Part shown: positions 26,605 to 34,988 of the stretch, piece by piece
Layout: each line of letters starts with the position of its first letter
Numbering within the stretch: the stretch's first letter is position 1
Assembly: GCF_001514115.1 (NCBI RefSeq)
Contig: NZ_KQ948478.1
Location: 50,012 to 114,011 of the forward strand
DNA from: Streptomyces olivochromogenes
GTDB lineage: Bacteria; Actinomycetota; Actinomycetes; Streptomycetales; Streptomycetaceae
DNA: 64,000 bases
Direction of reading: 5' to 3'
Notes under the pieces: generated by a model
The model's database searches: none
Seen by the model: only the letters and a program-made list of their open reading frames with translations
Told to the model about the DNA's origin: nothing
Translations under genes and position numbers: made by a program

Positions 26605-27089
26605 ATGCGAGGCCTTGTGATTCAGGGGTTCGCGTACAGGTTCCCGAGCCGTGACGCCCAGGATTCCTGGAACCCGCGCGCCTTCCCGTGCGGCAGCCGC
26701 AAACTGGGCCGGCGCGCACGAGCGGCAGACCTGTATGTCGGCTCCTATCACCGGGCGTGCCGCAAGGCGGCTGATGCGCTGCGGCCCGACCGGCTGCTCA
26801 TTCTCTCCGCGCGGTACGGCCTCCTCGACCTCGACGACGTCGTCGACCCGTACGACACACACCATGGCGCTGCCGACGCATCACGGCCCAAGCCCTCCTG
26901 AAGCAGGCCACGGTGCGCGACATCGTCCCCCTCGACCCCGTTGTGGCTCTCGGCGGCGCACAGCATGCCGACCTCGTCCGCACCGTCTGGCCGCACGCCC
27001 GCACGCCACTGGCCGGGACACGCGGCATGGGTGAGCAAATGGCCCGGCTCGCCGTGCTGCGCAAGGCACACGAGCAGCAGCTGATGTGA
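26605..27089 (+). pseudogene. DUF6884-like (YaaA-type) protein with a one-base frameshift
   Basis: The first frame reads C-G-S-R-K-L-G-R-R-A-R-A-A-D-L-Y-V-G-S-Y and then L-I-L-S-A-R-Y-G-L-L-D-L-D-D-V-V-D-P-Y-D. This is the DUF6884 signature. Around 26878 it shifts and continues T-A-Q-A-L-L-K-Q-A-T-V-R-D-I-V and G-M-G-E-Q-M-A-R-L to the TGA at 27087. Inserting one base would restore the reading. The first 35 residues look unlike the family, so the 5' end may be damaged too. Family members are often found in phage or conflict neighbourhoods. Confidence 0.65.
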
Positions 27090-27370
27090 CACCGCATGCC
27101 GCTGCGGGAAGGCGGCCCGGCCGCGGCCGACAGCCGCGTGACCGCGCAGGTGCGCAGGGCGGGGCAGGGCGGGGCGGAGCAGCGCCGGTGGCTAGGGTGC
27201 CTCCTGTCGGCGAGCAGGTGCGCGGCGCGGTGGGAGACGGCCACGACCGCGCCGCGAAACAGCGCCCGGACCAGTACCGGACGACGGATGCCGGGACGGG
27301 CGTTCTCGCCCACCCCACTGCGCCCATGATCACGCGAATGCCACGGCGGGCCCGTCAGTGAGAGAGCCGT

Positions 27371-28774
27371 TCAACCCTCGTCGTGTGCCAGCGTCAGATC
27401 AAAGGCCTCCTGGCCAACCGAATCCAGGGTGAGGGATGCCGCCCGAGCCGGGTACCCCGCAGCGACGACGGTGTACTGGTCGGCTTCGAGACCGGTGAAG
27501 GCGTACGAGCCGTCCTCGGCGGTGAGCGCGATGCCTACGATGTCGCCCGCCGGGTCCAGAAGGGTGACGCGGGCCTCGGAAACCGGGCGGCCGTCCGTGG
27601 TGCTGCTGCGGACGGTTCCCCTGAGCGCGGGCGCCACGCCGCGGCGCGCGTCAGGCTCGGCGGCCCCGCGGCGTGCATGCTCAGGGACGGGTCGGCGCCG
27701 CGCGTGCCCGGTGGCGTAGCGCAGGGAGCGGCTCACCACCACCATCCAGGCAATGACCACCAGCACGTAGAGCACGACAGCCACCCATATGAACAGCTGC
27801 GATCCGGTCCGCGCCGCGAGAGCGCTCGTGGCCGTCACACAGGCGCCCACCGGGAAGATGAACGACCACCATGTGGGCGCGAAGGGCAGCCCGCCCCGGA
27901 CCGTCCGTGCGGTCAGCCCCGCGGCGAGTGCCAGCCACAACATGGCGAAGCCCCACACCGACACTCCTCCCAGCAACGCGGCGACCGCGGCGCCTCGCGC
28001 GTAGGGCGCGGGCAACACGCTCGGCGCCACCGCGGCCAGCGCGCCGAGCGCAGTCACCGACTGGCCCAAGGCGCCCAGGCCGATCCACACCGTGGGCACC
28101 ACTGTTGCGGCGGGTACGTCGTGGTGCACCAGGCGGCCGTAGATCATGGCCAGCACCAGTAGCGCCGCGACGAAGCCGAGCCCCAGCATCGCGTAGCACC
28201 CCAGCAGCAGGGCGAGCCGCAGTTGCCCGGCCGGTGCGTGGGGCACCAGCAGCGCGCCCGTCGCGGCGGAGACCATCGGCGGCACCACCGGCATCAGCCA
28301 GCCGCCGAACGCCGCGTCCGGCGCGAAGCGGTGCCGGGTGACCATCAGATACGGCACCGTGCACGCTGTGACGAGACCGAGCACGGTACCGAGCGACCAG
28401 AGCACCCAGTCCACGCCCAACGCGGCCTCGAGCCCGATCAGCCGCCGACCCAACACCAGCGTCCCGGCGCCCACCGTGAGCAGCGCCACCGGCGGTGCTC
28501 CGAAGAACTGCGCCGCCACCGGATCGGCCGCGTGTACCCGCAGCGCCCGCTGCCTGAGGTAGCCGACGGCCAGCAGGATCAGCAACAGCGCCGCGCCCAG
28601 CCAGACCACCGTGGCGAAAGTCCGCAGCCCGGGAAAGCTCCGGGGCAGCGTGACCGCCGCGTTGGCGACGATGCCCGTACCCATGACCGACGCGAACCAG
28701 CTGGGGCCGAATACCGCACGCGTCGTTCTGTCTGCGGCAGGCGGCAACGGGCGGGCGGACGAGGAGGAATTCAT
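27371..28774 (-). CDS. TDT-family (TehA/SLAC1-like) transporter with C-terminal carboxypeptidase-regulatory-like domain
   Basis: A 467-residue membrane protein. The first ~350 residues contain about ten hydrophobic segments beginning F-G-P-S-W-F-A-S-V-M-G-T-G-I-V-A-N-A, the classic start of the tellurite-resistance/dicarboxylate (TDT) channel family. A basic linker follows (R-R-R-P-V-P-E-H-A-R-R). Residues about 390-467 form a carboxypeptidase-regulatory-like beta-sandwich (G-T-V-R-S...A-R-V-T-L-L-D...T-A-E-D-G-S-Y-A-F-T-G-L). The substrate is probably an organic anion, unproven. Genes on both sides are unrelated. Confidence 0.88.
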   Translation of the reverse strand: MNSSSSARPLPPAADRTTRAVFGPSWFASVMGTGIVANAAVTLPRSFPGLRTFATVVWLGAALLLILLAVGYLRQRALRVHAADPVAAQFFGAPPVALLTVGAGTLVLGRRLIGLEAALGVDWVLWSLGTVLGLVTACTVPYLMVTRHRFAPDAAFGGWLMPVVPPMVSAATGALLVPHAPAGQLRLALLLGCYAMLGLGFVAALLVLAMIYGRLVHHDVPAATVVPTVWIGLGALGQSVTALGALAAVAPSVLPAPYARGAAVAALLGGVSVWGFAMLWLALAAGLTARTVRGGLPFAPTWWSFIFPVGACVTATSALAARTGSQLFIWVAVVLYVLVVIAWMVVVSRSLRYATGHARRRPVPEHARRGAAEPDARRGVAPALRGTVRSSTTDGRPVSEARVTLLDPAGDIVGIALTAEDGSYAFTGLEADQYTVVAAGYPARAASLTLDSVGQEAFDLTLAHDEG

Positions 28775-29201
28775 GACCCAAACCTATGGCGGGGCTGGGG
28801 CAACACAGCCGGTCATGTCCAGATCTGAGGGGCTTGGAGCACATATCGAGTGACCGCCACAGTGCGGCAGTCCCGCAGGGCCGACCCAGCCGGCGGCACC
28901 CCGGTCGGCCGGCTGCCGACCGTGATTCCCGAGACCATGAGTTGTCCCGTAAAGATCACTCCCACCTGACAGTGCGTCATTGTTCGGCGACTGCCGCGTT
29001 GATGGCTCACCGTGCGGGTCATGTTCTGGTGTTGACCAGTTGTTGGCACCGGCCGCGGCGAGGGCCGGCGGCGCGGCGGCGGCCGAACGGAGCCTGTTGC
29101 GTAAACGGGCGGCGGTTGTTCGAACCCGGCTGCGTCGCTCGCCGGGTGGCGTGACCGTATCGTCTTGACCTGAAGCATGGTTGAGGTTTCACGATGGTGC
29201 G
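28775..29201. other. divergent intergenic region, nothing specific
   Basis: About 430 bp between the transporter start and the ABM gene start, which face away from each other. Promoters for both must lie here. No coherent coding frame or strong palindrome was seen. Confidence 0.4.
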
Positions 29202-29837
29202 GTGACTGACAACGGAATCACCCTGATCGACGCGTGGGAACTGCCCGAGGACCGGATCGACGAGTCCATCGCACGCTGGCGGGAGCGCGTCGGGCTCATC
29301 CACGCCGCCCCCGGTTTCCAGGATGCGCGGCTACACCGCAGACTGTTCCCGCAGTCCCGGCTCGGCCTGGTGAATGTGGCGCACTGGGACAGCATCGAGG
29401 CCCGGGACGAGGCTCTGGCGAATCCCGACTTCACCGCGTCGGCAGCCACCGCGGCCAGCTATGCCACCGTGCACGGCGGATGGTATGAGGTGGCGGCCGA
29501 ATTCCGCGCAGTGGGCAACGGTTCGGGCGAAGGGCCGGGAATCACCTTCATCAATGCCTTCGAGCTGCCCGCCGAGCGGATCGATGACTTCCTGCCTCAC
29601 TGGCTCGACCGCGCAGAGCCGCTGAGCAAGGCGCCCGGCTTCCGGGACGACCGGCTGCACCGTGCGGTGGACCCGGACACTCGCTTCCAACTGGTCAGCA
29701 TCGCGCACTGGGACAGCCCCGACGCATGGCGCACAGCAGACAACGACCCCCGCTTCCCACAGCCACAGCAACTGTCCTCCTCCCCTGACTTCGCCATCGC
29801 CGACCCCGCACTCTTCCGGGTTGTCGTCGATTTCTGA
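29202..29837 (+). CDS. tandem antibiotic-biosynthesis-monooxygenase (ABM) domain protein
   Basis: A 211-residue protein made of two copies of the ferredoxin-like ABM fold. The first has I-T-L-I-D-A-W-E-L-P-E-D-R-I-D and L-V-N-V-A-H-W-D-S-I. The second has I-T-F-I-N-A-F-E-L-P-A-E-R-I-D and L-V-S-I-A-H-W-D-S-P. Single-domain relatives dimerise, so this gene encodes a fused dimer. ABM enzymes include cofactor-free oxygenases and haem degraders; no catalytic residue can be assigned. I chose the GTG at 29202; a TTG seven codons upstream is possible. Confidence 0.85.
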   Translation: MTDNGITLIDAWELPEDRIDESIARWRERVGLIHAAPGFQDARLHRRLFPQSRLGLVNVAHWDSIEARDEALANPDFTASAATAASYATVHGGWYEVAAEFRAVGNGSGEGPGITFINAFELPAERIDDFLPHWLDRAEPLSKAPGFRDDRLHRAVDPDTRFQLVSIAHWDSPDAWRTADNDPRFPQPQQLSSSPDFAIADPALFRVVVDF

Positions 29838-29940
29838 GCGCGGGTCGTTCGCTCCCGAGCCGTTCGCCCCGGTGGCCGAATCCGCCAAGCAGGCAAGGGG
29901 CAACCAAGAAGTCGCGCAGTTGGGCGTGTGGGCGACCCCG

Positions 29941-30030
29941 GCAGAGAAGCGGGCACAGGCCTTGATGATCATCGAGTTTCGACGCTCCGTGATCACCGGG
30001 AAAACCCGTGCCTGTACTGCCATCATGACT
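29941..30030 (+). repeat. left arm of a ~90-bp inverted repeat
   Basis: The reverse complement of this segment closely matches 31622-31710, with scattered mismatches and one gap. Shared blocks include GATGGCAGT, GAGCGTCG and AGGCCTGTGCC. It lies just before the IS5 remnant. Confidence 0.75.
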
Positions 30031-30700
30031 GATCGAACCGCTGTGGGACCTGTGGGACCTGTGGGACCAATTTTCGGCCCTGCTGCCCGAGCGGCCGCGC
30101 TACCACCTGGATCATCCCCCTGCGCTACGACCGTCTGCGCATCGACGACCGGATCGTGTTCGACAAGCTCCTGCAACTCTTGCGATTCGACTGCTCCTAC
30201 GAAGCAATCGCCGACACGACCGGTTCGGTCGGCACGATCCGTAACCGGGGCGAACAAGGCCTGAAACGCTCCGGCATGACCGATGGGTACGGCATCCCAA
30301 TCGGCCGTGTCCTCGCCCGGGCGAACTGCCACGATTCTCCGCTGCTGGCCCCCACGTTGGACCGCCTGGACAAGCTCGGGCCGCTGCCCGACGACACCGC
30401 GGTGCACCTGGATGCCGGCTACGACTCGAACAAGACCCGCGCCCTGCTCGAAGAACGGGGTCTACACGGCCGGATAGCGCACAAGGGCGACAGGGCCCCG
30501 ATCCAGGCGCGCCGGCGCTGGCACGTCGAGCGAACGCACGCCTGGCAGAACGCCTTTCGCCCCTCGCCTGCCGCTACGAACACCGTGCCACCGTGACCGA
30601 CGCGTTCTTCGACCTCGCGGACACGATCATCACCGTCCGTCGCCTCATCCGACAGGTCTGGATCGCCCGCGACAGGCGCCCGCCTCCGCCTCCACCCGCA
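30020..30700 (+). pseudogene. IS5-family transposase with internal deletion
   Basis: Sequence in several frames rebuilds an IS5-type transposase. It has L-L-P-E-R-P-R-Y-H-L-D-H-P near the start, then F-D-K-L-L-Q-L-L-R-F-D-C-S-Y-E-A-I-A-D-T-T. A direct jump from T-I-R-N-R to K/Q-G-L-K-R-S-G-M-T-D-G-Y-G-I-P loses the segment with the first catalytic Asp. It continues V-H-L-D-A-G-Y-D-S-N-K-T-R and V-E-R-T-H-A-W-Q-N-A-F to F-F-D-L-A-D-T-I-I-T-V-R-R-L. It also carries three 9-bp tandem copies of TGTGGGACC at 30042-30068. The 3' end runs straight into the phzF-like gene. Confidence 0.8.
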
Positions 30701-30740
30701 TCCGGGAACAGCCACGGCCCCGCCCCGCGTTGCCACGAAC

Positions 30741-31616
30741 ATGACTACGAATACGCCAAGGCCCGAGGTGCTGCGATACACCGCCTTCTCCAGCACTCCC
30801 GACGGCGGAAACCCCGCCGGCGTCGTTCTGGACGCCAACACCCTGGACGACAGCGACATGCTGGCCATCGCCGCCGACCTCGGATACTCGGAGTCCGCGT
30901 TCCTGACCGCGCCCCCGGAGGGTCTCGGCGGCCAGGAGGGGCGGACGTACACCATTCGTTACTTCAGCCCCAAGGCCGAGGTGCCGTTCTGCGGGCACGC
31001 CACCGTCGCGACCGCCATCGCGCTCGCCGATCGGATAGGCCCCGGGGAGCTCGTGTTCGCGACGCGCGCCGGCACCGTGCCGGTGGAGGTGACAGAGGAG
31101 GACGGGAAGCTCCGGGCCACGCTCACCAGTGTCGAGCCGCACATCGAGGAGATCGCCGACGCCGACCTCACGGAGGCGCTCGCCGCGCTCGGCTGGCCGG
31201 CCACCGATCTCGACTCCGACTTCCCGCCTCATATCGCCTTCGCCGGCGCCCGCCATCTCGTCCTCGCGGCGGCGACGCGCGCCCGCCTCGCAGATCTCGC
31301 CTACGACTTCGCGCGCCTCGAAGCCCTGATGCACCGCTTGGACCTGACCACAGTCCAGCTGGTGTGGCGGGAGTCGGCCACCGTCTTCCATGTCCGTGAC
31401 CCCTTCCCCGTCGGCGGCGTCGTCGAGGACCCGGCGACCGGCGCCGCGGCCGCCGCGTTCGGTGCTTACGCCCGTGATCTCGGCCTGGTCCCCGAGGACG
31501 CCGTCCTCACCCTGCACCAGGGCGCGGACCTGGGCCGCCCTGGCGAGCTCACAGTGACACTGCGCGCGGGAGACACGCGCGTCCGTGTCAGCGGGGCAGG
31601 AACTCGCATCAGCTGA
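30741..31616 (+). CDS. PhzF-family isomerase / epimerase-like protein
   Basis: A 291-residue protein of the PhzF fold (two diaminopimelate-epimerase-like halves). It starts V-L-R-Y-T-A-F-S-S-T-P-D-G-G-N-P-A-G-V-V. The presumed catalytic Glu51 lies in Y-S-E-S-A-F-L. F-C-G-H-A-T-V-A-T occurs near residue 84, and the second half contains D-P-A-T-G-A-A-A. True PhzF isomerises dihydro-hydroxyanthranilate in phenazine synthesis. No other phenazine gene is present, so this is a paralogue of unknown substrate. No Shine-Dalgarno precedes its ATG, which follows the IS5 remnant, and inverted repeats enclose both. Confidence 0.9.
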   Translation: MTTNTPRPEVLRYTAFSSTPDGGNPAGVVLDANTLDDSDMLAIAADLGYSESAFLTAPPEGLGGQEGRTYTIRYFSPKAEVPFCGHATVATAIALADRIGPGELVFATRAGTVPVEVTEEDGKLRATLTSVEPHIEEIADADLTEALAALGWPATDLDSDFPPHIAFAGARHLVLAAATRARLADLAYDFARLEALMHRLDLTTVQLVWRESATVFHVRDPFPVGGVVEDPATGAAAAAFGAYARDLGLVPEDAVLTLHQGADLGRPGELTVTLRAGDTRVRVSGAGTRIS

Positions 31617-31621
31617 AGCAC

Positions 31622-31710
31622 AGCCATGATGGCAGTGCAGGCACAGGTCCTGCCGGTGGCCACAGAGCGTCGCAATTCCGTGATCGCTAGGCCTGTGCCT
31701 CATCTGCTCC
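31622..31710 (-). repeat. right arm of a ~90-bp inverted repeat
   Basis: Mirror copy of 29941-30030, beginning six bases after the PhzF stop. The pair encloses the IS5 remnant and the PhzF gene, about 1.6 kb. Confidence 0.75.
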
Positions 31711-31762
31711 CAGGGTGCTCCATCGCGCCTGTCCGAGCGAGCTTTAAACCGAAGTAGTCCGG

Positions 31763-31797
31763 ACGCCGGGCGGCGCGCGTGGCGCGCCGCCCGGCGT
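31763..31797 (+). terminator. strong hairpin after the PhzF gene
   Basis: A perfect 16-bp stem with a 3-nt loop, all G/C except the outermost pair. There is no T-run, as is common in actinobacteria. It would stop transcripts from the PhzF side and from the IS remnant on the other strand. Confidence 0.8.
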
Positions 31798-31809
31798 TGT
31801 CGTCAGTGG

Positions 31810-31980
31810 TCATAGGCGGTCAGTGAGCGAAGGACGGGCCAGCGTGACCAGTTCGGCGTCGATGAGCTGCGGGGCGATCCCCACGGCAGGCCACCATGGC
31901 GCGAGACACCGAGACGCCTTCAACAGATCGTCGGACTTCACATGGAGCGCGGTCGCGAGGGTGTCCAACTCTGTCTCCAC
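31810..31980 (-). pseudogene. IS982-like transposase, N-terminal piece
   Basis: Fifty-six codons from a GTG at 31980. Recognisable sequence is L-D-T-L-A-T-A-L-H-V-K-S-D-D-L-L-K-A, then W-W-P-A-V-G-I-A-P-Q-L-I-D-A-E-L-V-T-L-A. This is the start of an insertion-sequence transposase common in Streptomyces. The rest of the gene is missing; the frame ends shortly after the deletion point, beside the terminator. Confidence 0.65.
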
Positions 31981-32228
31981 GCAGTGACGTTGGACGCCCT
32001 CGTCGTATGCGCGCAGCCGATCCCCTGGAATCGATCATCTAGCGGGCCGCGAGGTGGTGAACGGCTCGTCGGCGCCGGCCAGTGGAAGCTGGGCGCGCCC
32101 GAGGTCCTGGTCGTGCTGACGCCGGAATGACGCACTCTCCCGCGCCGCTCCGGGCGGACTCGACGTGGGGGCGAGCCGAAAGGGCGCGTACGGGACCGCC
32201 GACTACTCGCGTACGGCACCACCGACTA

Positions 32229-32492
32229 CTACGGGGCCTGGCGGCACGCCTCGGTTGCGACGACGCCCGCCACCCCGGATCGGACCAGATCGCTGACACA
32301 GCCGCTCTGGTCGCCCACCAAGCCGACGTAACAAGCCATCCGGACGGCATCCGTGACCTCGGTGCCCTGGTCCTGGACATAGTTCTCGCAGGCGGCGATG
32401 TCCGCGTGGGCGGCTGGTGCGGCGAAGAAAGTACCGCCCAGGGCGAGGGCCAGGCCGGCGAGAACACTGGGAATACAAGCCGAACGACGCAT
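32229..32492 (-). CDS. small secreted protein with four cysteines
   Basis: An 87-residue precursor. The N terminus M-R-R-S-A-C-I-P-S-V-L-A-G-L-A-L-A-L-G-G is a Sec signal peptide with a likely cut after A-H-A. The mature part of about 57 residues holds four Cys (A-C-E-N-Y, M-A-C-Y-V-G, S-G-C-V-S and E-A-C-R), suiting two disulfides. No enzyme motif is present. Short secreted proteins of this pattern are common in Streptomyces; function unknown. It stands alone. Confidence 0.75.
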   Translation of the reverse strand: MRRSACIPSVLAGLALALGGTFFAAPAAHADIAACENYVQDQGTEVTDAVRMACYVGLVGDQSGCVSDLVRSGVAGVVATEACRQAP

Positions 32493-33120
32493 GAGGATGC
32501 ACCTGCTCTCTGGGTCGGATCACGCGGTCCTGGGCGCGCCGGACCGCGGGCGGGGGCGGCGGCGAGCGAACGCGAGAGACGGAATCCCCTGGGCTTCGAG
32601 CACCACCAGGGTGGAGCAGGCGGTGTGCCGTGCCTGTCGTGCGGGTGGTGTGCGCTTCCTCCGAGACCCGATCGGCCCGGTATCGACCACCCTCGCTCTT
32701 ACGACGCTAGAGCACTCCATGCACGCCCGCACTCCCGGAACGACGGTTCCCGGCGCCCGTTCTCCGACGCCGAAGTCATTCCCGAGGGGCTGTGGCCAGG
32801 TGGTTCCCCAGGCACTGACCTGACTGGCGGCGAACCCGCCAGGCCTCGTCAGGGGTGGGAGGCCCGTGCCGGGGATGTGGCTGGTGATCCGCAGTGCCTC
32901 TGGCAGGGGGGCGGTGTCCTCACCGGGATCGCCATCGCCGACGAGCCGCGTCACCACCACACGCTCGGTGTAACTGACGGCGGCCGTTGTCGGCCGCCGC
33001 GCCGTCGATGACGAACCAGGTCGCGACCGCACGCACCCCCTCTCGCCAGGGTAGGCAAGAGTCCTGGCCCAACTGGCCGGTGGCTGGTGGCTGGTGGCTG
33101 GTCAGCCGATCGAGGAGGGA
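32493..33120. other. no convincing gene
   Basis: About 630 bp upstream of the small secreted-protein gene. It should hold that promoter. A leftward frame at 32520-33032 is open but compositionally poor and matches nothing I recognise. Confidence 0.4.
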
Positions 33121-33720
33121 CCCGGTGCCGACGGGCTCAGGCAGGGGGGATACTGGCCGCCAATACCTGGACCTCGGCCAAGCCGCGCAGCCGGCGCTCC
33201 GGCAGAGGGACCCGCTTCTCCACGAAGCGACCGCCGAAGGTCTTGACCTCCATCTCCCGCAGGCCGACTGTCAGCTGCAGCGGGCCCAGTCCGCCGAGCC
33301 GAGCCCGGCGAGCGCCCGCCGGAGCGGGAAGTCGCCGCAGCAGCCGGAGAACGACTCCATGCCCAATCGGTCGCCGTCGGCGGGTCAACACCGGGTCCAA
33401 CGAGGTCGGCGAGGCTGGTTGGTGGTAGCGGACGGCCGCCGCGTGAGCGACCGTCATGTCGGCCGGTGGCGAGGACCGTTGGCACGGCGGCGAGGGCCAG
33501 ACCGGCCGTGAGGACACCCCCGTGCAGCAGCACCGGAGGACGCCGGGCACCGCCGCCCGCACCGTGGATCTCGTACTACATCTCCAGGCCGTTGACCGTG
33601 GCGAGGACAAAGCGGGCCAGTTCGGTGTACACATCCCGTTCGGCGGGCGCCGTGGAACGAGCAGACCGGGCAGACCCACCCGACACGCAGAACTCATCGG
33701 CCCGGCGTCCCGACCGCACT
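33121..33720 (-). pseudogene. decayed alpha/beta-hydrolase gene
   Basis: On the minus strand one reading gives V-N-G-L-E-M-stop-Y-E-I-H-G-A-G-G, then R-R-P-P-V-L-L-H-G-G-V-L-T-A-G-L. This is the start of an alpha/beta hydrolase with its oxyanion L-L-H-G-G, interrupted by a TAG where a Tyr codon is expected. The later part is in other frames and ends R-L-R-G-L-A-E-V-Q-V-L, which I cannot place with certainty. The gene is dead. Confidence 0.4.
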
Positions 33721-33795
33721 CAGGTCACACCACCCGCAGGTGACCCCTGCAGGTCACACCCCTGCAGGTCACACCATCCGCAGGTCACTGCCTGG
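33721..33795. repeat. short tandem repeats, unit CAGGTCACACC plus 2-5 bp
   Basis: Five imperfect units start at 33721, 33737, 33750, 33765 and 33781, each beginning CAGGT(C/G)AC. The varying spacing of 13-16 bp argues against a coding repeat. They lie in the region upstream of the epimerase/sigma-factor operon. No other copy was noticed in the window. Confidence 0.7.
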
Positions 33796-33983
33796 AAGGT
33801 CGCCTCCTGATGTGTGCCGCATCCCGTGCGTTCCCGTGCGTTCCCCTGCGCTCTTCCGGGCCCTAGCCCCGTGGCCAGGTCCGGTCCTGGGCCGAGCGGG
33901 ACGGCGGGCTCGTCCCCGTCTCGGGCTGTGCCCGGGCGGCACCAGCGGCCTCCTCCCCCGCCGTGTTCTCCCCCGCCCTCCGA

Positions 33984-34011
33984 TGTCACAGAACGGCGGG
34001 GCTGTCTCGTC
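33984..34011 (+). promoter_or_regulatory. candidate ECF41 promoter, TGTCACA-N17-CGTC
   Basis: TGTCACA at 33984-33990 and CGTC at 34008-34011 match the -35 and -10 motifs reported for ECF41 sigma factors, with a 17-bp spacer by my count. It lies 45 bp upstream of the epimerase start, whose operon encodes an ECF41 sigma factor, as expected for self-activation. Confidence 0.7.
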
Positions 34012-34055
34012 TCAGATTGCCGAAGACAGACTCCGAAATCAGGAGAGTGATGGTC

Positions 34056-34988
34056 ATGCGGGTGTTCGTGGCAGGCGGGAGTGGAGTCCTGGGGCGGCGG
34101 CTGGTGCCGCAGCTCGTGGCTCGTGGTCACCAGGTGACGGCCACGACGACGAGCACGTCCAAGCTCGGCTTCGTGGAGCAACTGGGCGCGGACGGCGTCG
34201 TGATGGACGGACTGGACCCGCTGTCCGTCGGCGAAGCGGTGGCGGCCGCCCGGCCGGACGTGATCGTGCACCAGATGACCGGGATCAGCATGGCCCACGC
34301 CGGCAAGCCCGATCTGAAGCACTTCGACCGGTGGTCCCTGCCCACCATCAGGCTGCGCACCGAGGGAACCGATCACCTGCTGGCCGCCGCCGAGGCGACC
34401 GGCGTGCCGCACTTCGTCGCGCAGGGCTACGCCAACTGGAACGGGATCCGCGAGGGCGGCTGGGTGAAGACCGAGGAGGACCCGCTGGACCTGCACGAGA
34501 AAACACCCGCGCACCCGGCGATGGCAGCGCTGCGCCACGTCGAGGATGCCGTCACCAGCGCGGGCGGCGCGGTGATGCGATACGGCGCGTTCTACGGACC
34601 CGGCGCTACCGACGACCAGGTCGTACTCGTGCGCAAGCGGCAGTTCCCGCTGGTCGGCAACGGCACCGGCTACGCCTCCTGGATCCATCTCGACGACGCG
34701 GCGAGCGCCACCGTCCTGGCCATCGAGCAGAAAGCGAGGGGCGTGTTCAACATCGTCGATGACGACCCGGCCCCGGCCGGCGAGTGGCTGCCCCATCTCG
34801 CGGCGTGCGCGGGGGCGAAACGGCCGGTGCGCATCCCCCCGTGGCTGGCCCGGCTGCTGGCCGGGCAGGTGGTGGTGACGATGATGACCGAGGGGCGCGG
34901 CTTCTCCAACGCGAAGGCCAAGCGGGAGCTCGGCTGGGAGCCGCGCTATCCGTCGTGGCGGCAGGGCTTCAAGGAGGGGCTGGCGTGA
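34056..34988 (+). CDS. NAD-dependent epimerase/dehydratase-type protein, ECF41 partner
   Basis: A 310-residue extended-SDR protein. The nucleotide motif G-G-S-G-V-L-G-R-R-L lies at residues 8-17. Later motifs include V-I-V-H-Q-M-T and R-Y-G-A-F-Y-G-P-G. The typical Tyr-x3-Lys is not evident, so catalysis may be atypical. COMRA-type partners of ECF41 sigma factors often belong to this family. AGGAG at 34041 suits the ATG at 34056; an ATG six bases earlier is too close. Its stop overlaps the sigma-factor GTG, so the two are co-translated. Confidence 0.88.
   Translation: MRVFVAGGSGVLGRRLVPQLVARGHQVTATTTSTSKLGFVEQLGADGVVMDGLDPLSVGEAVAAARPDVIVHQMTGISMAHAGKPDLKHFDRWSLPTIRLRTEGTDHLLAAAEATGVPHFVAQGYANWNGIREGGWVKTEEDPLDLHEKTPAHPAMAALRHVEDAVTSAGGAVMRYGAFYGPGATDDQVVLVRKRQFPLVGNGTGYASWIHLDDAASATVLAIEQKARGVFNIVDDDPAPAGEWLPHLAACAGAKRPVRIPPWLARLLAGQVVVTMMTEGRGFSNAKAKRELGWEPRYPSWRQGFKEGLA

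Noticed and set aside
29090..29160. tRNA-like segment around GTTCGAACCC
   Set aside because: The T-arm-like motif is present but no acceptor, D or anticodon arm can be folded around it.
29331..30407. 358-codon leftward frame across the ABM gene and the left repeat arm
   Set aside because: Shadow of the ABM gene and IS5 remnant; no coherent domain.
30741..31616. Phenazine biosynthesis cluster
   Set aside because: Only a PhzF-family gene is present; PhzF paralogues are common outside phenazine pathways and no other phz gene is in the window.
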